From BPIH01 sp042408535 (GTDB lineage Bacteria > Chloroflexota > Limnocylindria > Limnocylindrales > CSP1-4), in NCBI GenBank assembly GCA_042408535.1, contig JBHORA010000122.1:1-23189 (forward strand): a DNA stretch of 23,189 nucleotides, given 5' to 3'. The position numbers and the translations under genes are program-made. Positions 1 through 6,972 of the stretch are shown here, one piece after another (within the stretch, counting starts at the first letter, position 1; each line of letters opens with the position of its first letter). The notes beneath the pieces were generated by a model. It was not told the origin of the DNA, made no database searches, and saw only the letters and a list, made by a program, of their open reading frames with translations.

Positions 1-92
1 ACCGGCCCGAAGCCCTCGTCGACGAAGCCCGCGATCCGTCGGCCGTCGCCGAGATCGACCGTCTCCACGGCCACCGGTTCGGCGTCCGTCAT
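1..92 (-). CDS. 5' end of a downstream operon gene, possibly a beta-lactamase-fold serine hydrolase (partial)
   Basis: Only the first 30 codons lie in the window. The ATG at 92-90 overlaps the TGA of the upstream permease (91-89) as ATGA, so it is translationally coupled to the sugar ABC operon. The visible peptide begins MTDAEPVAVETVDLGDGRR and continues IAGFVDEGFGP. A short N-terminal stretch ending in a GFxDxGFxPV-like motif resembles the start of class C beta-lactamase-like (EstB-type) serine hydrolases. Thirty residues are too few to assign a family, and a glycoside hydrolase acting on the imported sugar is an equally reasonable expectation from context. The gene call itself is fairly secure; the product is a guess. 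Confidence 0.5.
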   Translation of the reverse strand, partial: MTDAEPVAVETVDLGDGRRIAGFVDEGFGP

Positions 93-913
93 CCCTTCAC
101 CGCACCCTGGAGGAGGGCCGCGATGATTTGGCGCTGGAAGAGGACGAAGACGACGAGGGTCGGCAGGAGAATGAGGACCGTCCCTGCGCAGAGGAGCGGG
201 ATGTCGGTCGCGTAGTGGCCCTGGAAGGCGCCGAGCGCTCCGGCCATCGTCCGCTGCGTCGGGTCCTCGACGAGAACGAGGGCGAGGAGGAACTGGTTCC
301 AGGTCCAGATCGACATGAGGATGCCGAGGGAGGCGATGGGTGCCCGCGCGAGCGGGACATGGATCCGCCAGAAGAGGTCCCAGGGACTCGCCCCGTCGAC
401 CCGAGCGGCTTCCGTGATCTCGGCCGGCATGTTCACGAAGTGGGCCCGCATCCAGAAGACGGCGAAGGGCATGTAGAGGCCGATGAGGGGGAGGACGATG
501 GCGAAGCGGGTGTTGAGGATGCCGAGCTGCTTGGCGAGGAAGTAGAGGGGGGTGACGATGCCCTCGAAGGGGAGGGTGAGGCCGAAGACAAAGAGGATGA
601 AGAGGAAGCGCGCTCCCGGGATGCGGAGGAGCCCGATGGCGAAGCCAGCCATGGTGGCCATGACGAGGGCGATCGGAACGACGGCGACGACGATGAAGGA
701 GCTCGAGGCGAGGAGCGCGGTCATGTTCGCCACCCGGAAGGCCTCGACGAAGTTCCCCCACTGGGGTTCGGCCGGCCAGTCCAGTCCCGCCGGGACGGTG
801 CCGGAGGGATGGAGGGCCGTGGTGAAGATGCTGATGAAGGGGAGGACCGTGATCGCCATGAGGGCGAAGAGGAGGCCCTGACCGGCGAATGCCTCCCGGC
901 GAGCGATCCTCAT
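89..913 (-). CDS. Carbohydrate ABC transporter permease, MalG-like
   Basis: A 274-residue inner-membrane permease of a CUT1-type sugar importer. The start is the ATG at 913 (MRIARREAFAGQG), which overlaps the stop of the preceding permease as ATGA; longer upstream reading is out-of-frame shadow of that gene. Six hydrophobic segments are visible, the first at about residues 12-32. The cytoplasmic EAA loop that contacts the ATPase is clear near residues 175-200 (EITEAARVDGASPWDLFWR, followed by IHVPLARAPI). The C-terminus, ending in LFQRQIIAALLQGAVKG, is typical of MalG-like subunits. It pairs with the MalF-like permease just upstream. No ATPase gene of the MsmX/MalK type is in the window; such importers often borrow a shared ATPase encoded elsewhere. 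The sugar cannot be read from the sequence. Confidence 0.93.
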   Translation of the reverse strand: MRIARREAFAGQGLLFALMAITVLPFISIFTTALHPSGTVPAGLDWPAEPQWGNFVEAFRVANMTALLASSSFIVVAVVPIALVMATMAGFAIGLLRIPGARFLFILFVFGLTLPFEGIVTPLYFLAKQLGILNTRFAIVLPLIGLYMPFAVFWMRAHFVNMPAEITEAARVDGASPWDLFWRIHVPLARAPIASLGILMSIWTWNQFLLALVLVEDPTQRTMAGALGAFQGHYATDIPLLCAGTVLILLPTLVVFVLFQRQIIAALLQGAVKG

Positions 914-1842
914 CGGCCCCCCTCCCGCGTCAGCCGCTGGATCGGCAGGATGACGACGAAGACGAGGATCATGAGCAGGACGGCCAGGGCCGAAGCGAGC
1001 CCCACCTGGCGCTCGAGGAAGGCGAGGATGTAGATCTGGAGCCCCGGCACGGCCGTGGCATGGCCGGGACCTCCGCCGGTCGAGACGTAGACGATGTCGA
1101 AGGCCGCCAGGGCAGCGATCGTCGTCACCGTCAGGCAGACGCCGATCTCCTGGCGGAGGGACGGCACGGTGACGGCTCGGAACTCCTGCCACCAGCCGGC
1201 CCCGTCCATGCGGGCCGACTCGTAGAGGGCTGGGTCGATCTTCGTCATGCCGGTCTGGAGGAGGACGATGCAGAAGCCGAGGAGGACCCAGATCCCGATG
1301 AGGCCGACGGCGGGTAGAGCGGTGTCGAAGTCGCCGAGCCAAGCGCGGGTGATCGAGCCGAAGCCGAGGGCGGTGAGGATCTGGTTCACGAGGCCGGGCA
1401 GGGCGAGGAGCCAGCCCCAGATGATTCCGGCTGCGACGAGGGGGATGACCTGGGGCAGGAAGAGGACCGTCCTCGCCACGGTTCCGAGCCGGAGGCCGAC
1501 GGTTCGATGGATGACGCTCGCCACGACGAGGCCGAGCCCGACCGGGATGAAGCTGAAGAAGGCGACGAGGCGGAAGGCGTTGAAGATGGTCTGCAGGAGG
1601 TCGGGGTCGTCGAAGACGTTGATGTAGTTCGAGAGCCCGACGAAGGTCGCCGGGCCGATTCCGTTCCAGCGATAGAGGGAGTACCAGACGGTAAGGACGA
1701 AGGGCTGGAGGACGAAGACGGCGTAGGCGACGAGGGCCGGCAAGACGAAGAGCCAGCCGACGAAGGCCCCCCGGCGGCGGGCCCGGGTGAGGGCGAGCCG
1801 CCGGGGGGCGACGAGGGTCAGGATTCGGCCGCTGCTGATCAC
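910..1842 (-). CDS. Carbohydrate ABC transporter permease, MalF-like
   Basis: A 310-residue permease, partner of the MalG-like subunit that follows with a 4-bp overlap. I chose the GTG at 1842-1840, which gives MISSGRILTLVAPRR; it lies 43 nt after the stop of the binding-protein gene and yields a standard family length. Upstream in-frame codons enter the binding-protein gene and look non-coding. Hydrophobic segments begin with GAFVGWLFVLPALVAYAVFV, and the PFVLTVWYSLYRWNG periplasmic-loop start is typical of MalF/UgpA-type permeases. The EAA loop is visible as YESARMDGAGWWQEFRAVTV followed by PSLRQE. The start codon is the least certain part: no strong ribosome-binding site precedes the GTG, so coupling to the upstream gene is likely. 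Confidence 0.9.
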   Translation of the reverse strand: MISSGRILTLVAPRRLALTRARRRGAFVGWLFVLPALVAYAVFVLQPFVLTVWYSLYRWNGIGPATFVGLSNYINVFDDPDLLQTIFNAFRLVAFFSFIPVGLGLVVASVIHRTVGLRLGTVARTVLFLPQVIPLVAAGIIWGWLLALPGLVNQILTALGFGSITRAWLGDFDTALPAVGLIGIWVLLGFCIVLLQTGMTKIDPALYESARMDGAGWWQEFRAVTVPSLRQEIGVCLTVTTIAALAAFDIVYVSTGGGPGHATAVPGLQIYILAFLERQVGLASALAVLLMILVFVVILPIQRLTREGGR

Positions 1843-1885
1843 GCTCCCGACGACGGCGAGGGGCAGACGTCGGCGGATACGATCA

Positions 1886-3313
1886 TCAGCGGGAGAGCTC
1901 TCGCTCGTACTCGGCCTGGACCGCCTTGAGGAGGCCGGCCGCATCCTGCTTGCCGCCGACGAGCTTCTGGAGCTCGGGTGTCCAGCCCTGGGCGAAGATC
2001 GAGCTCGTGGCGTTGGCGATGAAGTCCATGGCCGTGCCGGCCTTGCCGATGACGGCGCCCGCAGCGAGCGTCTCGTTCGTGACCGAGCCGGCCGGAACCG
2101 ACGGCAGCGGGAGGTCCGCCGGGCCGCCCGGGTTCGAGCCACCGACGGTCACGTCGATCTGGCGCGCCGTCGGGTTCGTGGCGACCCAGTTGAAGAAGAA
2201 GGCCGCGCAGTCGGCGTGCTTTGCGTTGGCGGCGATGCCAAAGGTCAGCGGCGCCGACATGGCAGCGGGATCGCCACCGGCCTGCGCTGGGGGCATGAGG
2301 AAGAAGCCGACGTTGCCGGCCATGTTCTTGTCGTAGTTCGCGTTCTCCCAGTCACCGTTGAAGGTGAAGACGCCCTCGCCCTTCGTGAAGCGAGCGTTCG
2401 AGTCGGTGTACTCGATGGCGTTGATGTCAGGCGGGAAGTAGCCGTTCTTGATCCATTGCTCGAGGCGCTTGGCCGCCTCCAGGTTGGACGGGGTGTCGAT
2501 CGTTGCCCCGGGCTTCTGGAAGATCCAATCGTTGATCGGGCCCGTGGGCCCCAGGGAGGCCATGAGGTTCTGGAGAGGGAAGGCGAGGCCCATGCCGCTC
2601 TTGGCGCTCCCCCATTCCATGATCGGCAGGAGGCCCGCCGCCTTCGCCTTGGCGAGGAGGGACTCGAACTCGTCGAGGGTCTTCGGCGGCTCGGTCATCC
2701 CGATCTGGGCGGCGAGCTGCTTGTTGTAGAAGATACCCGTCAGGCTGTAGTTCAGCCCCATGGCGTAGAGCGACCCCGAGCCTCGGGTCCCGTCGGGCGC
2801 GACCCGGTTCTGGTTCAGCTGCGGGACCGGCCAGTCGTTCCAGCCGAAGGCGGCGGCATACTCATCGAGGTTCTTGAGCAGGCCATCCTTGGCGAAGGAG
2901 ACGAAGGTCGGCAGTCGAATGAGGTCGGGCGGGTTGTCACCGGACAGCACGCGCGGTGTCTCGTTGATGAGGTTTGTGAACTGGTCCTGCTTGATGTCCC
3001 AGGTCACGTTCGGGTACTGCTTCGTGAACTCCTCGGCGAGCTTGAAGGGGAGATCGAAGCCCGTCTCGAAGAAGGCGTTCAGGACGACGGGCTCGGTTCC
3101 GCAGCTGGGGGTTGTCGCGGTGGCGCTCGGCGACGGCGCGCTCGAGGGCGCGCTGCTGGCCGGTGCCGACGGTGCCGGAGTCGGGGTGGGCGTCGAGACG
3201 GCGCCCGGGGCCGCGCAGGCGGCGACCGCGAGGGCGGCGGCAACGAGGGTCGCGAGCCCCCGTCGCATCGTCTTCGGTCCGGCTTCTTGCCAGGTGAACG
3301 TTGGTGTCCGCAT
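1886..3313 (-). CDS. Sugar ABC transporter substrate-binding lipoprotein (SBP family 1)
   Basis: A 475-residue extracellular solute-binding lipoprotein that delivers a sugar to the two permeases encoded downstream. The start at 3313 is supported by a strong Shine-Dalgarno AGGAGG seven bases upstream. It gives a long n-region before the hydrophobic stretch MRRGLATLVAAALAVAAC, whose LAVAAC is a lipobox with the lipidated cysteine at about residue 33. An internal ATG (3268) would give a more usual signal-peptide length but has no good ribosome site. A Pro/Ser/Thr/Ala-rich linker follows (about residues 36-70), as in many lipid-anchored binding proteins of monoderms. The mature part shows SBP_bac_1 features: NPPDLIRLPTFVSFAKDGLL, LYAMGLNYSLTGIFYNKQLA, then AFFFNWVATNPTARQ near the C-terminus. 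The ligand is unknown. Confidence 0.92.
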   Translation of the reverse strand: MRTPTFTWQEAGPKTMRRGLATLVAAALAVAACAAPGAVSTPTPTPAPSAPASSAPSSAPSPSATATTPSCGTEPVVLNAFFETGFDLPFKLAEEFTKQYPNVTWDIKQDQFTNLINETPRVLSGDNPPDLIRLPTFVSFAKDGLLKNLDEYAAAFGWNDWPVPQLNQNRVAPDGTRGSGSLYAMGLNYSLTGIFYNKQLAAQIGMTEPPKTLDEFESLLAKAKAAGLLPIMEWGSAKSGMGLAFPLQNLMASLGPTGPINDWIFQKPGATIDTPSNLEAAKRLEQWIKNGYFPPDINAIEYTDSNARFTKGEGVFTFNGDWENANYDKNMAGNVGFFLMPPAQAGGDPAAMSAPLTFGIAANAKHADCAAFFFNWVATNPTARQIDVTVGGSNPGGPADLPLPSVPAGSVTNETLAAGAVIGKAGTAMDFIANATSSIFAQGWTPELQKLVGGKQDAAGLLKAVQAEYERELSR

Positions 3314-3320
3314 GTCCGAT

Positions 3321-3326
3321 CCTCCT
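3321..3326 (-). promoter_or_regulatory. Ribosome-binding site of the sugar-binding protein
   Basis: AGGAGG on the minus strand, seven bases before the ATG at 3313-3311. It decides in favour of the longer start over the internal ATG at 3268. Confidence 0.8.
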
Positions 3327-3333
3327 CTGAACG

Positions 3334-3380
3334 TGCCCGGTCAGTCACGCAGTGGCGATGCGCCGGTGCCGTACCGGGCA
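3334..3380 (-). repeat. Inverted repeat in the leader of the sugar-binding protein gene
   Basis: Perfect 8-bp arms TGCCCGGT (3334-3341) and ACCGGGCA (3373-3380) are separated by 31 bases. A smaller nested hairpin, CCGGT-gccgt-ACCGG, lies at 3363-3377. The structure sits in the 131-bp gap between lacI and the binding-protein gene, with the left arm ending 8 bases upstream of the Shine-Dalgarno. It could be an mRNA processing or stabilising hairpin that raises binding-protein yield, or an attenuator. There is no T-tract, so I do not call it an intrinsic terminator. Confidence 0.4.
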
Positions 3381-3444
3381 GGCCTCGCGGCTGAGCGACC
3401 GCCGGCTCGCCATCCGCAGCCGGCGACCTCACGACTCCAACTCG

Positions 3445-4479
3445 CTAGCGACGGCCCTCCTTCGGTGGTGCCGTGGTCGCGCGGACCACGAGCTCGGGAA
3501 GCAACCGGACGACCGGTGCTGGACTCGAACGGTGCTCGATCTCGGCGAGCAAGAGCTCGGCCCCGCGTCGACCGGACTCGAAGAGCTGCTGGCGGACCGT
3601 CGTGAGACCGACGTAGTCGGCCGCCTCGACGTCGTCGTAGCCGAGGACCGAGAGGTCATCGGGAACGTTCAGGCCGACCTCGTGGGCAGCAGCGATGACC
3701 CCGAGCGCCTGGGTGTCGCTGGCGGCGAAGATTGCCGTCGGTCGAGGCTCGGCGACGAGCATCCGACGGGCGAGGTCGCGGGCCTCGTACCGCCCGTGGG
3801 CGCCGTGGCCCACCCATTCCGGGCGCAGCTCGACGCCCTCGGCCGCCAGGGCCCTGCGGAGGCCGGCCTCGCGATCCTGGCTCGAGGTGAAGCCGAAGGG
3901 GCTCTCCGCCGCGTCGCCGATGAAGCCGATGCGACGATGGCCGAGCGCTAGGAGGTGGCGGCCGGCGATCTCTCCGCCCGCGACGTCGTCACCGACGACC
4001 CGCGGCATCGTTTCGACCGCGGGAACGTGGACGTCGACGAAGACGACCGGCACGGATGCTGCCTCCAGGGCGGCGGCTTGATCTGGCCGAGGGGGGAGCG
4101 AGACGACGAGGAGGCCGTCCGTTCGGTGGGGCTGGACGAGAGTCTCGAGATAGTGGTCGCGCCGTTGGGTCGACTCGACGTTGTAGATGACGAGGTCGTA
4201 GTCGCTGTCGGCGAGGACGCTCTCGATGCCCCGGAGTCGCTCAGCGGCTTGGGGGCGAGTGAGGAACGAGACGACGACTCCGATCGTCATCGTCCGGCCG
4301 AGGCTGAGCCGGCGGGCGGCCGGGCTGGGGCTGAAGCCGAGCTCGGCAACGACCGCCAGGACGCGGTCCCGGGTCTGTGGGCTGACGACGTTCTTGCCGC
4401 TCACGACCCGTGAGGCCGTGGCGACGCTCACCCCCGCCCGACGGGCGACGTCTCGGATCGTTACCGGCTTCTTCGGCAT
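3445..4479 (-). CDS. LacI-family transcriptional regulator of the sugar operon
   Basis: A 344-residue LacI/GalR repressor, the normal family length. The start at 4479 (MPKKPVTIRDVARRAGVSVA) places the helix-turn-helix at residues 7-27, with recognition segment VSVATASRVV. Upstream in-frame codons are Arg/Pro-rich and not conserved. The hinge helix follows as SPSPAARRLSLGRT; the hinge leucine in this family intercalates at a central CpG, which fits the CG-centred operator found upstream at 4643-4658. The periplasmic-binding-like effector domain starts at TMTIGVVVSFLTRP and includes LALGHRRIGFIG and PTAIFAASDTQALGVI, both classic LacI motifs. The gene lies directly upstream of the binding protein and shares its direction, so it most likely autoregulates and controls the ABC operon, released by the imported sugar or a breakdown product. 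Confidence 0.93.
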   Translation of the reverse strand: MPKKPVTIRDVARRAGVSVATASRVVSGKNVVSPQTRDRVLAVVAELGFSPSPAARRLSLGRTMTIGVVVSFLTRPQAAERLRGIESVLADSDYDLVIYNVESTQRRDHYLETLVQPHRTDGLLVVSLPPRPDQAAALEAASVPVVFVDVHVPAVETMPRVVGDDVAGGEIAGRHLLALGHRRIGFIGDAAESPFGFTSSQDREAGLRRALAAEGVELRPEWVGHGAHGRYEARDLARRMLVAEPRPTAIFAASDTQALGVIAAAHEVGLNVPDDLSVLGYDDVEAADYVGLTTVRQQLFESGRRGAELLLAEIEHRSSPAPVVRLLPELVVRATTAPPKEGRR

Positions 4480-4579
4480 CGGTGCTCGCCCCTCTGTCTT
4501 CCGTCGCTTCGGCCGCGGTCGCTCGTTCTGCCGCCGTCGGGCGGGGCAGGCGGGGTGAATCCGGATCAGCCTCGCCAGA

Positions 4580-4635
4580 CCTCGTTCGGCTCCCGTCCGG
4601 CCTCGTTCGGCTCTCGCCAACCTCGTCCGGCCTCC
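4580..4635. repeat. Degenerate direct repeats in the lacI leader
   Basis: CCTCGTTCGGCTC occurs at 4580-4592 and again at 4601-4613, and related CTCGCCA..CCTCGT.CGG segments flank them. This low-complexity stretch lies in the roughly 190-nt untranslated leader between the lacI promoter and the lacI start. No function is apparent. Confidence 0.5.
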
Positions 4636-4642
4636 CCGGGAA

Positions 4643-4672
4643 ATGTAACCGGTTACATGAGACCGGTTACAT
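4643..4672. promoter_or_regulatory. LacI-family double operator
   Basis: A perfect 16-bp palindrome ATGTAACCGGTTACAT lies at 4643-4658. It is followed by an overlapping second site centred 14 bp away, in which the 13-mer ACCGGTTACATGA (4648-4660) is repeated at 4662-4674 while the left half is degenerate. CG-centred palindromes of this form are standard LacI/GalR-family operators. The site covers the predicted transcription start of the promoter at 4674-4702, so bound repressor would block initiation. It lies 164 bp upstream of the lacI start, consistent with autoregulation. Confidence 0.85.
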
Positions 4673-4673
4673 G

Positions 4674-4702
4674 ACGATACCAGGACGCTTCTCCGTCGTC
4701 AA
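4674..4702 (-). promoter_or_regulatory. Sigma-70-type promoter of the lacI-sugar ABC operon
   Basis: On the minus strand there is a -35 TTGACG (4702-4697), a 17-bp spacer, and a -10 TATCGT (4679-4674). Both hexamers are close to consensus with ideal spacing. The predicted start falls near 4667, inside the LacI operator. The promoter lies immediately after the carbamate kinase stop (4732), showing that the sugar operon is transcribed separately from that gene. Confidence 0.75.
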
Positions 4703-4731
4703 GACGTCAGCTTCGCCGCCCTGCCCGCCCC

Positions 4732-5676
4732 TCAGCCCGCCACGATCCACGTCCCGGCACGGCCGGCGAGCGCCGCCTCGAGGCGGTCCGGACTCGTGAT
4801 GACGACCCCCTCGCCGCCCGCTTCCAGGAACTCGATCGCCGCCTCGATCTTCGGAGCCATCGAGCCCGGCGCGAAGTGGACCCCCTCGGCGAGGTACGCC
4901 TTCGCCTCGGCGAGGGTGAGCCGGTCGACCCAGCGCTGGTTCGGCCGGCCCCAGTCGAGGGCGACCCGTTCGACGGCCGTGCTAATGACGAAGAGGTCGG
5001 CGCCGAGGACCCGGGCGAGGAGGGAGGAGGCGAGGTCCTTGTCGATGACCGCCGCGACGCCGCGCCAGCCGCCGTCCGGATCGCGGACGACGGGGATCCC
5101 GCCGCCGCCGACGGTGACGACGACGAAGCCCCCCTCGACGAGGGCTCGAATGGCTGCCTCTTCGACGATCCGGAGCGGGCGGGGCGAGGCGACGACCCGC
5201 CGCCAGCCGCGGCCGGCGTCCTCGCGGACCACCCAGCCTTCCTCCTCCTGGCGCCGGCTGGCCTCCGCCTCGGTCATGAAGGAGCCGATCGGCTTCGACG
5301 GGGCGTCGAAGGCGGGGTCGTCGGGCGAGACCTCGACCTGGGTGACGATGGCGACCGCCCGGCGCTCGATGCCGCGGCGTCGAAAGTGCCGCTCCAGGTT
5401 CTGGGCGAGCTCGTAGCCGATGGAGCCCTGGGTCTCGGCGACGGCGACGTCGAAGGGGACCTCGTGGACCTCGTGGCGGGCGAGCTCGGAGCGGCGGAGG
5501 ACGAAGCCGACCTGGGGGCCGTTGCCGTGCCCGATGGCGACCCGCCAGCCGCCCTCGACGACCGCGGCGATGTGGCCGGCCGTCTCCCCGATGGCCCGGT
5601 ACTGCTCGGCTTCGGTGACGTGGCGGGGGTCGCGGATGAGGGAGTTGCCGCCGATGGCGACGACGAGGGTTCGCAT
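4732..5676 (-). CDS. arcC: Carbamate kinase
   Basis: A 314-residue amino-acid-kinase-fold enzyme that interconverts carbamoyl phosphate + ADP and carbamate (NH3 + CO2) + ATP. The start at 5676 gives MRTLVVAIGGNSLI, the family phosphate-binding GGN motif. Other hallmarks are AIGHGNGPQVGFVL, PFDVAVAETQGSIGYELAQN, KPIGSFMTE, VTVGGGGIPVVRDPDG, VIDKDLASSLLA and FAPGSMAPKIEAAIEFLEAG. Length is normal. No arginine deiminase, ornithine carbamoyltransferase, allantoin or agmatine genes adjoin it, so the pathway it serves is not visible. Known roles include the arginine deiminase pathway, agmatine use and oxamate from allantoin. Its upstream neighbour is the broken ATPase remnant, 143 bp away, and no clear promoter was found. 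Confidence 0.95.
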   Translation of the reverse strand: MRTLVVAIGGNSLIRDPRHVTEAEQYRAIGETAGHIAAVVEGGWRVAIGHGNGPQVGFVLRRSELARHEVHEVPFDVAVAETQGSIGYELAQNLERHFRRRGIERRAVAIVTQVEVSPDDPAFDAPSKPIGSFMTEAEASRRQEEEGWVVREDAGRGWRRVVASPRPLRIVEEAAIRALVEGGFVVVTVGGGGIPVVRDPDGGWRGVAAVIDKDLASSLLARVLGADLFVISTAVERVALDWGRPNQRWVDRLTLAEAKAYLAEGVHFAPGSMAPKIEAAIEFLEAGGEGVVITSPDRLEAALAGRAGTWIVAG

Positions 5677-5819
5677 GGCGTGCCTGCCTCGGGGCCGGCG
5701 ACGGAGCCAGGGGTGCTGGCCGCGCCGCCGCGTCTGGGGGTTGGCTTCGTCGGTCGGGTCGCTCGCTACTCGGGCGCGGGGCCGCCGGTGGACCTGGGAA
5801 GGGTACGCCAGCCCGGGGC

Positions 5820-6359
5820 TCAGGTCGAGTCGGCGACGGCCTCCGGGCCGGCGGAATCCCCCTTCTCGGCCCTCGCTTCGTCGTCGAGCCAGGAGGCGAA
5901 GAGGTCGCCGGGTCGGACGAGGCGGACGCCCGGAGTTCCCTTGAGCCCCGGCTCGAAGCCCGACCGCGAGAAGAGGAGGAGTTCCGGCTCGTCGGTCGGA
6001 CTGAGCGTTCGAATATCCCGCCGAAGGGCGGCGAGATCGGTCATCGTGGCGACGGATCGGCGCCACTTCGCGGAGCCCGCCACGACGACTCGATTGCCGG
6101 CGACCCCGACGACGTCGATGTCGCCCGCCGCCAACCAGTGGCGACCAACGGCTTGCAGGACGGGTAGGGTGCCGGCGCCGGCGAGGCGGCGAACGTACTG
6201 GGCAGCGACATCCTCGAAGACGCGACTCACGTGGGCATCGAAGGCCGTCGGCCAGAGGGTCTCGAGGACTCGAGGACCATGCCCGAGGAGGATGGCGCTC
6301 CGCCACGGATCGACGAGGGCGAAGTAGAAGCGCAGGTAGGGGTCGCGATGACGTACCGG
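5820..6359 (-). pseudogene. C-terminal remnant of a DUF234-type AAA ATPase
   Basis: The reading frame ending at the TGA 5822-5820 carries RDPYLRFYFALVDPWRSAIL, then a middle segment with FDAHVSRVFEDVAAQYVRRL, then GDIDVVGVAGNRVVVAGSAK. This is the order seen in the C-terminal half of archaeal/bacterial-type ATPases with a DUF234 (PD-(D/E)XK-like) domain. The N-terminal P-loop ATPase and winged-helix parts, about 250 or more residues, are absent. Upstream of the RDPYLRFYF motif (near 6350) the frame is Pro/Arg/Ala-rich, has no plausible ATG, and runs into a copy of the 27-bp repeat at 6423-6449. The nuclease-like E-x-K position reads S-A-K (AGSAKW), suggesting decay. I read it as a 5'-truncated relic; a short domesticated protein from an alternative start cannot be excluded. 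Confidence 0.7.
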
Positions 6360-6422
6360 CTCGTGCGAGGCCTCGGTTCTCCTGCCTGGAGCGGCGGCAC
6401 CTGGGGTCAGCCGTCCGGAAGG

Positions 6423-6449
6423 TGGCCATATTCCCACCAGGTGAACGTT
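6423..6449 (-). repeat. 27-bp dispersed repeat, copy 1 (inverted)
   Basis: Read on the minus strand, this copy starts AACGTTCACCTGG and ends ATGGCCA. It matches the core of copies 3 and 4 at 22 of 27 positions by direct comparison. It lies 60-70 bp from the point where homology of the ATPase remnant stops. It is the only copy in the patch in the reverse orientation. Confidence 0.75.
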
Positions 6450-6575
6450 AGAGCGGTCGTTTCGGGCTCCGGGCCGCGACGGGGCCGCCCCGGCCGCCCT
6501 CGCCACGCTCGGTCACGCACGGCAGCGCCCGCCTCGGGGCCGCTCTTCACCGCCTCGCGCCTCGTTTGATGGCCA

Positions 6576-6602
6576 AACGCGCGTGTGGTGCGCGTATGGC
6601 CA
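6576..6602 (+). repeat. 27-bp dispersed repeat, copy 2 (diverged)
   Basis: It starts AACGCGCG, keeps the central TGTGGTG and ends ATGGCCA. It aligns without gaps to the copy 3/4 core with a minority of mismatches. An extra ATGGCCA lies just before it at about 6569-6575. Confidence 0.6.
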
Positions 6603-6698
6603 GCGTGCGGGCGCCGAGGGCCCGTCGGTGGGGTCGTTGTCGGGATGATCGCGTTCGGCGATGGCTCGCTCGAGGCGCCGACAGGCGTTTTGGCCCCC

Positions 6699-6749
6699 CG
6701 CCGGCCCGCGTAACGTGCACGTGGTGAGCAAATGGCCAAGAACGAGCCG
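6699..6749 (+). repeat. 51-bp direct repeat containing 27-bp repeat copy 3
   Basis: Identical over 51 bases to 6781-6831, period 82. It runs from CGCCGGCCCGCG through the 27-bp core at 6712-6738 (AACGTGCACGTGG ... ATGGCCA) to AGAACGAGCCG. The core opens with the 10-bp palindrome ACGTGCACGT. Confidence 0.9.
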
Positions 6750-6780
6750 CGGGAAGCGGGCGGTCGCGGGCTGGGTGCCG

Positions 6781-6831
6781 CGCCGGCCCGCGTAACGTGC
6801 ACGTGGTGAGCAAATGGCCAAGAACGAGCCG
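6781..6831 (+). repeat. 51-bp direct repeat containing 27-bp repeat copy 4
   Basis: Perfect second copy of 6699-6749, with the 27-bp core at 6794-6820. The 31-bp spacer between the two 51-bp units (6750-6780) is unrelated GC-rich sequence. The perfect identity implies a recent duplication or gene conversion compared with copies 1 and 2. Confidence 0.9.
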
Positions 6832-6972
6832 GCCGGGTGCCAGCCCGTCGGCCACGATGGTGCTGTGGGCAGAGCGTCCGGGGCCGTCGGCCCGGATCCG
6901 CGGTCGCGCCCAAGGCGTGGGGCGACGACGACCGCCGCCACGCCGACCGGATACCGTCGATTCGGGCCCGGG

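Larger units (their letters stand above)
6450..6972. other. Gene-free, repeat-bearing region
   Basis: These 523 bases between the ATPase remnant and the response regulator hold no convincing gene. Open frames exist on both strands but they are Arg/Pro/Ala-rich, lack ribosome sites and cross repeat boundaries. The region contains copies 2, 3 and 4 of the 27-bp repeat (6576-6602, 6712-6738, 6794-6820). A GC-rich hairpin lies at 6877-6896 (TCCGG...GTC...CCGGA, one bulged G) about 75 bases downstream of the response regulator stop; it may end that operon, but it lacks a T-tract. Confidence 0.7.

Noticed and set aside
6699..6831. A two-unit CRISPR array (51-bp repeats with a 31-bp spacer)
   Set aside because: Repeat units are too long, further copies are diverged, irregularly spaced and one is inverted, and no cas genes are present.
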